From: an uncultured Streptococcus sp.
Lineage (GTDB): Bacteria > Bacillota > Bacilli > Lactobacillales > Streptococcaceae
Reading direction: 5' to 3'
Assembly: GCA_934196125.1 (NCBI GenBank)
Contig: CAKPVT010000041.1
Coordinates: forward strand, 1 to 12,558
Length of the DNA: 12,558 bases
Shown here: one piece after another, positions 7,585-12,558 of the stretch
Numbering within the stretch: the stretch's first letter is position 1
Layout: every line of letters begins with the position of its first letter
The notes under the pieces: generated by a model
Seen by the model: the letters and a program-made list of their open reading frames with translations, nothing else
Told to the model about the DNA's origin: nothing
The model's database searches: none
Position numbers and translations under genes: made by a program

Positions 7585-8786
7585 TTGTTTTCCTTTCTAA
7601 TAAAGTCAAAAATAGCTTCTTTGTCATTGGCAAGCTCACCAAGAACAATTTTTTCCTCAATTCCTTTTAATACCTGCCCTAATTCTGGACCAGGTTTGTA
7701 TTGTAATTCTTTGATTAAAATTCCGCCATTGATAACAATTTCGTGTTTATCATGAATGGTTAATTCTTTATCTAAACGCTCAATACGCTCAAAATCAACT
7801 GGCAAACCAAAACCAGCACGCAAATCTTCAGCTTGTTCAATCAAACAACTGCCATAACGGTACATTTCCATCTTATCAAGCTCATTTTCTAGACGGAAAC
7901 GGTAAATCACCACAATTTTTTCGACATCTTTTTGGAATTGACTTGATGTTTTCCATGCTTTCAAAAAGACACGAACGTCTTTGACATCTAAAGCTAATAG
8001 CAAAGCTGCCCAAGCTTGTTCAGACGTTTTAAAGTGATAATCACAGGCCAAATCGTCAAGTAATTGCTGTAAATTGTCATGAGCATTCTCAAGATATGGC
8101 AAATATTTTTGAGCCTGACTAGTAATCATGGCTTTAATCCCTTTACGCCAGAAAGGTGCCATCAATAATTTATCAAATTCAATAAAAGAGCGCTCTACCG
8201 AAATTTTTTCAAGTAAGGGTGCATGTGCTGCCATAGCAGCAAACGTATCAGGTTCAATATCAAAATCAAGACTAGCCGCAAAACGGAAACCGCGCATAAT
8301 GCGCAGCGCATCTTCGTTAAAACGCTCCGCAGGATTTCCCACCGCACGTAATAACTTAGCTTCCAAATCTGCCAAACCGTTGAACTTATCAATAATTAAA
8401 CCTGTCTCATCAAGTGCAAAAGCATTGACCGTAAAATCGCGACGTTTCAAATCTTCCTCTAGAGAACGCACAAATGACACGCTGCTAGGTCTGCGGTAAT
8501 CCACGTAAACATCTTCTGTACGGAAAGTAGTGATTTCATACTCGCCACCTTCTTCTAAAACAAGAACCGTACCATGCTCAATCCCAATGTCAACCGTACG
8601 ATGAAAAATACTCTTAGTCTCTTCTGGATAAGAACTTGTTGCAATATCAACGTCGTGGATTGGACGTTTTAGTAAAACATCACGAACGCTACCACCGACA
8701 AAATAAGCTTCGTAGCCAGCTTCGCGAATTTTTTTCAAGATTGGTAAAGCCTCCTGAAATTCAGAAGGCAGATTGTTTAATTTCAT
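7581..8786 (-). CDS. cca: CCA tRNA nucleotidyltransferase
   Basis: This enzyme adds or repairs the 3'-terminal CCA of tRNAs, using CTP and ATP without a template. The 401-residue length fits the class II bacterial enzyme. Motif A is GGSVRD (31-36), followed by the metal-binding Asp45 and Asp47 in HDVDIATS. The RRDFTVNAFALD motif is at 115-126, and the nucleotide-recognition segment ERFNEDALRIMRGFRFA is at 154-170. The helical C-terminal body follows. The start ATG (8784-8786) overlaps the ancestral dapB stop by four bases (ATGA). Its own ribosome site is poor (only TTGGAA about 9 bases upstream), which suggests it normally relies on ribosomes finishing dapB. In this window dapB is interrupted by a stop 126 bases earlier, so cca expression may be reduced. 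The gene itself is intact. Its other end overlaps the ABC-F gene. Confidence 0.95.
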   Translation of the reverse strand: MKLNNLPSEFQEALPILKKIREAGYEAYFVGGSVRDVLLKRPIHDVDIATSSYPEETKSIFHRTVDIGIEHGTVLVLEEGGEYEITTFRTEDVYVDYRRPSSVSFVRSLEEDLKRRDFTVNAFALDETGLIIDKFNGLADLEAKLLRAVGNPAERFNEDALRIMRGFRFAASLDFDIEPDTFAAMAAHAPLLEKISVERSFIEFDKLLMAPFWRKGIKAMITSQAQKYLPYLENAHDNLQQLLDDLACDYHFKTSEQAWAALLLALDVKDVRVFLKAWKTSSQFQKDVEKIVVIYRFRLENELDKMEMYRYGSCLIEQAEDLRAGFGLPVDFERIERLDKELTIHDKHEIVINGGILIKELQYKPGPELGQVLKGIEEKIVLGELANDKEAIFDFIRKENK

Positions 8787-9550
8787 AGTAATTTTTCCAA
8801 ACCATAAACGAGTTTATCTCGTTTGACGACTGCTTTAATTCCAATATTAACACCACTCATAAACGAAATACGATCATAAGAATCATGACGAAGTGTTAAT
8901 CCCTCACCTTAGGCACCGAAGATGACTTCTTGGTACGCAACCAAGCCAGGTAAACGAACACTATGGATACGCATACCATCAAAATCAGCTCCACGCGCTC
9001 CTTTTAACGTTTCAACTTCATCTGCAGCCCCTTGTTTTTTAGGTTGACGAACTTCACGAATCAATTCCGCTGTTTTCACAGCTGTACCTGAAGGAGCATC
9101 TTTCTTATTGTCATGATGTAGTTCAATGATTTCAAGGTCTGGAAAATATTTGGCAACCTTAGCGGCAAATTCCATGAGTAAAATAGCACCAATTGCAAAG
9201 TTTGGAGCAATCAAACCACCTGTTTTCTTTTCTTCAGAAAGAGCGATTAATTCAGCGATTTCATCTTCTGAAAATCCTGTCGTTCCAACAACGGGAGCGA
9301 AGCCATTTTCCAAAGCAAAGCAGGTATTTTCATAAGCAACTGCTGGCATGGTAAAATCAACCCAAACATCTGCATCAAACCCAACTAATTGTGATTTGTC
9401 TGTGAATACTGGGACACCATCCACGTCTGATTCTGTCGCAAATGGGTCAAGCAATGCGGCTAAGGTTAATTCGTCATCTCCCTTAACCATATTAACTGCT
9501 GCTGAGCCCATTCGTCCTTTAAAACCTGCAATGATAACTTTAATACTCAT
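8783..9550 (-). pseudogene. dapB: 4-hydroxy-tetrahydrodipicolinate reductase, interrupted by a nonsense codon
   Basis: DapB reduces 4-hydroxy-tetrahydrodipicolinate in the diaminopimelate/lysine pathway, with NAD(P)H. The translated part (9550-8909, 213 residues) has the dinucleotide-binding GFKGRMG (10-15 region), VGTTGF (88-93), the active-site pair His145-His146 with Lys149, and DAPSGTA (151-157). It then meets TAA at 8911-8909, directly after VIFGA. In the same frame the sequence goes on as GEGLTLRHDSYDRISFMSG and so on for 41 codons to a TGA (8785-8783) that overlaps the cca start by four bases. With Gln (CAA) at the stop, the gene would be 255 residues, the normal family size. A single C-to-T change thus explains the break. 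The lost part completes the C-terminal domain, so activity is doubtful. A recent mutation, a sequencing error or stop read-through are all possible. The start has AGAGGA about 7 bases upstream. Confidence 0.85.
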
Positions 9551-9569
9551 GTCTTTTCCTCTCTAACGC

Positions 9570-10418
9570 TTAAACAATTGGTGTGAAACCAAATGCAACT
9601 GCGCCTTCCCCTAAATGAGTAGCAATAACACCATCAAATGTAACAATTTTAAGATTTTCAGCCTGACCTCTGTCAACTAAAGTCTGATAAAACTGTTGCG
9701 CTTTTTCTTCTGCTCGCGAATGAATGATGAAAACTTCGTAATCACCATTAACAGTCACTTCAGACAAAACGTCAACTAAACGCTTGATAGCTTTTTTCTC
9801 AGTTCTCACTTTTTCGAAAACTTCGATAACACCTTCGGCATTAAAATAAAGAATTGGCTTGATGCTAAGCAAATTTCCGATAAGTGCTGAGCCATTTGAC
9901 AAACGACCACCTTTTACCAAGTGATTCAAATCATCAACCATGATAAAGGCGCTTGTTCCCTCAATTTGTTGTTGCAATTTGGCTAAAATATCGTCGAAAT
10001 CCATACCAGCTTCTGCACAATTCAACGTATTTCTTACCATGCTGCCAAGCGGTGCGGAAGTAATTTTGCTATCTGGGAAAGCAATGGTCAATTCTGGATA
10101 ATCGTCAACTAGAAATTGAATATTTTGCCAAAATCCTGAAATTCCTGAAGATAAGAATAAACCGATGACATGTGTGTAACCTTCTGAAGACAACTGTGAC
10201 AAAATCTCGTCTAATTTTGCCAAACTTGGTTGGCTTGTTTTCGGAAGAACAGGCGACAGTGCCATTTTCTTGTAAAAATCATCCAAGCTCAAGTTCTTAC
10301 CTTCAACGTAGCTAATCCCACCAATCATGATTGGAATATCCAAAATGTAAAGGTTCTCTTTTTGTTTGATGTCATCTGACAAAACTGCGGTTGTATCTGT
10401 AATAACTGCTAATTTCAT
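9570..10418 (-). CDS. DegV family fatty-acid-binding protein
   Basis: DegV proteins bind a fatty acid between two domains; FakB members present it to the kinase FakA so that exogenous fatty acids enter phospholipids. The 282-residue protein has the expected opening VITDTTAVLSDD, the TSQPS motif (61-65), LSSGISG (89-95), the conserved HLVKGGRLS region (about 166-173) and LLSIKPIL (182-189). These cover the usual lipid-carboxylate contacts (Thr/Ser of TSQPS). Which fatty acid is bound cannot be told, and genomes of this type carry several DegV paralogues, so I do not name it fakB. Its ATG overlaps the stop of the DUF1149 gene by one base (TAATG), and dapB starts 19 bases after its stop. Its presence beside tRNA and lysine genes seems to be conserved streptococcal order rather than a functional unit. 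Confidence 0.9.
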   Translation of the reverse strand: MKLAVITDTTAVLSDDIKQKENLYILDIPIMIGGISYVEGKNLSLDDFYKKMALSPVLPKTSQPSLAKLDEILSQLSSEGYTHVIGLFLSSGISGFWQNIQFLVDDYPELTIAFPDSKITSAPLGSMVRNTLNCAEAGMDFDDILAKLQQQIEGTSAFIMVDDLNHLVKGGRLSNGSALIGNLLSIKPILYFNAEGVIEVFEKVRTEKKAIKRLVDVLSEVTVNGDYEVFIIHSRAEEKAQQFYQTLVDRGQAENLKIVTFDGVIATHLGEGAVAFGFTPIV

Positions 10419-10798
10419 TAGTTTCTAAACTCCAATTTAATCCCTGGACGATCTAGGGCAATTTCGGTTACTTCATACGTTAAGCGTTGCACAATGTCTA
10501 ATAGCGGTGCGGCTAAATTTTCAACTTCTTCCTTGGTGAATTCACTTGGTTCGTTAACAATACGATTTTTAATGTGAACCATTTGTGACACGACGCCACT
10601 GATAACGAATTCTTTTTTTACGACCATAAATTGTAATACTGATACAATCGTTGTTTGGTTGTTTTCTGTATCTTTTTTTACTAATTGAAAAGTTACTTCA
10701 AAATTAGTCTTTGGTGTACCATTTTTCTTTTCCCATTCGAGATTTCTTGCATCATAATGGTACTGGTTTACAAATTCTTTTTCGCGTACTAATTCCAT
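10418..10798 (-). CDS. DUF1149 family protein
   Basis: This small soluble protein (126 residues, no signal peptide or membrane segment) belongs, by my recognition, to DUF1149, a family largely confined to lactic-acid bacteria with a SecB-like fold as I recall. It shows alternating hydrophobic beta-strand patterns (VTFQLV, IVSVLQFMVV, FVISGVVSQMVHI) and a C-terminal helix rich in Glu and Leu (about 88-112), consistent with SecB-like topology. The function is not known, and a chaperone role would be speculation. It is the first gene of the operon that continues with degV, dapB, cca and the ABC-F gene. The ATG at 10796-10798 has AGAGGAG about 6 bases upstream and lies about 30 bases behind an extended -10 promoter. 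Confidence 0.85.
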   Translation of the reverse strand: MELVREKEFVNQYHYDARNLEWEKKNGTPKTNFEVTFQLVKKDTENNQTTIVSVLQFMVVKKEFVISGVVSQMVHIKNRIVNEPSEFTKEEVENLAAPLLDIVQRLTYEVTEIALDRPGIKLEFRN

Positions 10799-10828
10799 AC
10801 TGGTCTCCTCTTTTGTATATCACCATTC

Positions 10829-10837
10829 ATTATAGCA
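10829..10837 (-). promoter_or_regulatory. Extended -10 promoter of the DUF1149-degV-dapB-cca-ABC-F operon
   Basis: On the minus strand TGCTATAAT (10837-10829) is a perfect extended -10 element. The -35 region at the 17-18-base distance (GTGCAA or TGCAAA near 10852-10857) is poor, as is common for extended -10 promoters. TATAG and CTATA arms flank the region (10831-10850), giving a loose inverted repeat that could be chance. Transcription would start about 23 bases before the DUF1149 start codon. Confidence 0.7.
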
Positions 10838-11011
10838 TAAATAGCCTATATTTTGCACATTTTTCTTTGAAGTTTGAAATAATACTGAACATTCTTTTTT
10901 AATGTTTTTTTCTCTTTTGCACTTAATTTAATGTTTTTTAGATTTATGATTTTTAGAATATCTTTTCTGATGTTCAGCATGGCGTTTAGCTACTTCTTGA
11001 CAATGAATTTG

Positions 11012-11701
11012 CTAACGTTGTTTAATGTTTTTGTGTCTTTCTTGTAAGTTTTCTACCGCGACACGATGTTCAACAATTTCTCTAAAAGTTTGTCCTTCAT
11101 GGAAGGCTGCTTCCATTACACGCCCACGTTTAAAATTTCCAATAAATTCTAGAAAAGGCGTTAAAATATAAATATAAACGCCAACGGTGTTAAAGCAAAG
11201 TGCAATCAACATCATCACAATGTCTGAAATTAGACTAACTAATGTCCGACGTTTAAGCCAATCATTAAGCATATGTGTACGTTCATCATCTTTATCCACT
11301 AAATTCTTTATAGTCTGCGTAGCTAACTCATAGGTCATACGATTAATCAAAAATGCAGTTGCTAAATTAATACCACCAAAGAAAATAATAGCAATCCATT
11401 TGATATTAAATTCTACGAGCATCTTTGTTGCTAAAGGGTAAAGCGATAAAATTGCATGCGCAATAACATCCATAACAAATGTTCTAAAAGTTGTCGTCTC
11501 TGTTGCACGCATAGCTTGAAAACGACGATACCAAAAATTAATAATAATAACAAAGCTCACCAAAAAAAGAGCTATTTCTTCTAGAAGATGTGGCAACTCC
11601 TTTGTCGTAGCAGGAACAGCGATTTCCAACACCAAAATAGTCATAACTATAGCAACAATAGCATCACTCAAGGCATCAAAACGCTCTTTTAATTGTTTCA
11701 T
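11012..11701 (-). CDS. TMEM175/DUF1211-type membrane protein, probably shortened at the C-terminus
   Basis: Bacterial TMEM175 proteins are tetrameric potassium-permeable channels with six helices; physiological roles in bacteria are unclear. The 229-residue product opens with RFDALSDAIVAIVMTILVLE, which matches the family's first-helix motif RxxxFSDxxxAIxxTLL with Leu in place of Phe. Further hydrophobic segments lie at about 42-57, 74-92, 101-120, 153-172 and 173-187, then a basic amphipathic tail. The start ATG has a strong AAGGAG 5 bases upstream. The frame meets TAG at 11014-11012 and then stays open for 27 more basic codons (RHAEHQKRYSKNHKSKKH at the end) to TAA at 10930-10928, continuing the same Gln/His/Lys-rich helix. 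The TAG is therefore probably a recent nonsense change in the cytoplasmic tail that leaves the channel domain intact. The gene lies 55 bases after the GH73 gene and may be co-transcribed with it. Confidence 0.8.
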   Translation of the reverse strand: MKQLKERFDALSDAIVAIVMTILVLEIAVPATTKELPHLLEEIALFLVSFVIIINFWYRRFQAMRATETTTFRTFVMDVIAHAILSLYPLATKMLVEFNIKWIAIIFFGGINLATAFLINRMTYELATQTIKNLVDKDDERTHMLNDWLKRRTLVSLISDIVMMLIALCFNTVGVYIYILTPFLEFIGNFKRGRVMEAAFHEGQTFREIVEHRVAVENLQERHKNIKQR

Positions 11702-11756
11702 AAGTACTCCTTTTTTATTTTAATTACACATTGGCTTCAATATATCCCTTATTCAC

Positions 11757-12416
11757 TCACCAACTATCATAAACAGTAAGTCCGTATTGTTCAATCAGTC
11801 GATTAAGTTTTGCACCATATGAAGTGTCTGTGGCATAGGTACCTGTAAGAGCTGCAGTCGCATCCTTGTAGGAAGTTGTGTTTGATTTATGCACACCAGC
11901 ATAAATATCTTTTTGGAGAAATTGGGCATAATCTTCCAATGACTCTGCTTGGCTACCATACGAGCGAAATTGGACAGCAATGGTATAAGCATTACCACTT
12001 CCGTCATCTTCCCACGTTTTCATCGTGACTGATTGCCCATTGTAGTCCCCTTTTATGCCAAAAAAGTTATAATTAGGTGCTTGACTGAGAGCTGATTGAC
12101 CGCTGTTTGATTCTAGAATCGCTTGCGCAATCATCACCGAAGCATAAAGGTCATTTTGCGCAGCAATTTGCCGTGCGGATTCGCCAATACTTTCAATAAA
12201 ATTTATCGTTATTTGGTCAGATATTATAGTAGAACTTGTGGTGTCAGCAGTTGCCGTACTAGCTGCATCTTGTGCTTGATAAGTGAAAATCACTAAGGCG
12301 ACATAAGCTAAAACTGCCAACAAACTCATGCCATATAAAGCCCATTTAGGAACTTTTTTCTGCCGACGATGACTTCTCGCTTTCTTTCTAATCTTTCGTT
12401 TTCTTGTTTTTGCCAA
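11757..12416 (-). CDS. Membrane-anchored GH73 N-acetylglucosaminidase (LytG-like)
   Basis: GH73 enzymes cut the glycan strands of peptidoglycan and work in cell separation and wall turnover. The protein (219 residues with the start chosen here) has a very basic cytoplasmic N-terminus (about 1-23) and one membrane helix (about 25-46). A Thr/Ser/Ala-rich linker (50-66) follows, then the glucosaminidase domain. Domain marks are AQAILESNSG with the putative catalytic Glu102, NYNFFGIKG (115-123) and TYATDTSYGAKLNRLI (193-208). It ends right after the domain, without cell-wall repeats, so the membrane helix is the only anchor. No ATG exists at the front. A TTG at 12425 touches AAAGGA and is too close to it, whereas the TTG at 12416-12414 is 9 bases from AAAGGA and yields MAKTRKRKIRKK, so I prefer the latter. 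The enzyme type (muramidase or glucosaminidase) is not settled by sequence. Confidence 0.88.
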   Translation of the reverse strand: MAKTRKRKIRKKARSHRRQKKVPKWALYGMSLLAVLAYVALVIFTYQAQDAASTATADTTSSTIISDQITINFIESIGESARQIAAQNDLYASVMIAQAILESNSGQSALSQAPNYNFFGIKGDYNGQSVTMKTWEDDGSGNAYTIAVQFRSYGSQAESLEDYAQFLQKDIYAGVHKSNTTSYKDATAALTGTYATDTSYGAKLNRLIEQYGLTVYDSW

Positions 12417-12447
12417 ATCTGTCAATCCTTTCGCAAATTCACCTTCC

Positions 12448-12456
12448 AGTATAACA
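12448..12456 (-). promoter_or_regulatory. Extended -10 promoter of the GH73 gene
   Basis: On the minus strand TGTTATACT (12456-12448) is an extended -10 element, about 32 bases before the TTG start codon and with AAAGGA between. The region where -35 should lie (about 12471-12476) reads TCTCTT and is poor. The insertion-sequence end begins only about 8 bases further upstream, so any upstream activator site has been displaced. Confidence 0.55.
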
Positions 12457-12490
12457 AATTTTTAATAAAAAAGAGACCGATAATGAACTG

Positions 12491-12536
12491 CACCCCAAAA
12501 GTTGGACAGAAAAAATCTAACTTTTGGGGTGTTTTT
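12491..12536 (+). terminator. Hairpin plus T-run in the IS end, before the transposase start
   Basis: CACCCCAAAAGTT (12491-12503) and AACTTTTGGGGTG (12519-12531) are perfect 13-base inverted repeats around a 15-base spacer, followed by TTTTT (12532-12536) on the plus strand. Read in the direction of the transposase this is a classical intrinsic terminator. The 3' arm also holds GGGGTG, the only Shine-Dalgarno-like bases before the ATG. Transcripts entering from outside would be terminated or have the start region folded away, a common protection of insertion sequences against activation by neighbouring genes; that role is inferred. Confidence 0.65.
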
Positions 12537-12538
12537 GT

Positions 12539-12558
12539 ATGAAATTGAGTTACGAAGA
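12539..12558 (+). CDS. IS3-family transposase OrfA, first codons only
   Basis: Six complete codons starting at the ATG of 12539 read MKLSYE, matching the beginning of OrfA (the helix-turn-helix protein) in streptococcal IS3-type elements, as I remember (MKLTYED and similar). The gene is cut by the window edge. No domain can be seen in so few residues; the call rests on the adjacent inverted repeat. Confidence 0.6.

Larger units (their letters stand above)
12484..12558 (+). mobile_element. Left end of an IS3-family insertion sequence (partial)
   Basis: From 12484 the sequence reads TGAACTGCACCCCAAAAG and onward, the terminal inverted repeat type (TG... start, CACCCCAAAAGTTGGACA) that I know from IS3-family (IS150-group) elements of streptococci. 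It is followed by a strong hairpin and the beginning of a transposase reading frame on the plus strand. The element runs off the window, so its right end and target duplication cannot be seen. It lies immediately upstream of the GH73 promoter and points away from it. Confidence 0.8.

Noticed and set aside
8128..8499. A 123-codon plus-strand frame opposite cca.
   Set aside because: It lies fully inside the conserved cca sequence on the other strand and its Ser/Lys/Ala-rich product resembles no protein; it is a shadow frame.
10888..10910. AACATT/AATGTT hairpin as terminator of the TMEM175 gene.
   Set aside because: The stem is six AT-rich pairs and the T-run is on the plus strand, not after the stem on the minus strand where the gene is read.
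1..12558. A novel defence, toxin-antitoxin or CRISPR system.
   Set aside because: All long frames are recognised housekeeping or transport genes, there are no regularly spaced repeats, and no small paired genes of toxin-antitoxin type were found.

Overview
The window looks like the chromosome of a low-GC Firmicute, most probably a Streptococcus of the bovis/equinus (gallolyticus/lutetiensis/infantarius) type. The reasons are AT-rich DNA, AGGAG-type ribosome sites, extended -10 promoters (TGnTATAAT), and the order DUF1149 - degV - dapB - cca - ABC-F, which I recall from other streptococci. The species guess is an inference. All complete genes lie on the minus strand; the only plus-strand gene is the first few codons of an IS3-type transposase at the right edge.

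Read in the direction of transcription (right to left): (1) 12484-12558 is the left end of an IS3-family element, inserted just upstream of the promoter of a membrane-anchored GH73 glucosaminidase (11757-12416). A TMEM175/DUF1211-type membrane protein (11012-11701) follows; it probably ends at a premature TAG. (2) A good extended -10 promoter at 10829-10837 starts a tightly packed operon: DUF1149 protein, DegV lipid-binding protein, dapB (lysine synthesis), cca (tRNA CCA addition) and a Uup/YfmR-type ABC-F ATPase. Several junctions overlap by 1 or 4 bases. dapB carries an in-frame TAA in place of a glutamine codon, and the rest of the gene remains readable behind it. (3) Two half-transporter ABC exporter genes (3896-5635 and 2124-3893) follow. 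Their degenerate motifs are complementary, which marks them as one heterodimeric drug/lipid exporter. They end at a hairpin at 2074-2107. (4) A separate promoter (2021-2049) drives a structured leader and then queC-queD-queE, the steps from 7,8-dihydroneopterin triphosphate to preQ0 in queuosine synthesis.

The two most interesting points are the queCDE leader and dapB. The leader contains a hairpin-plus-A-rich-tail element that resembles a preQ1 class I aptamer, an intrinsic terminator, and a sequence whose pairing would make the two mutually exclusive, so it is a complete candidate OFF-switch. The dapB nonsense codon would remove the last 42 residues of the enzyme and also break translational coupling to the downstream cca gene. 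I see no CRISPR array, rRNA, tRNA, prophage or defence island. The rest is ordinary streptococcal core genome.
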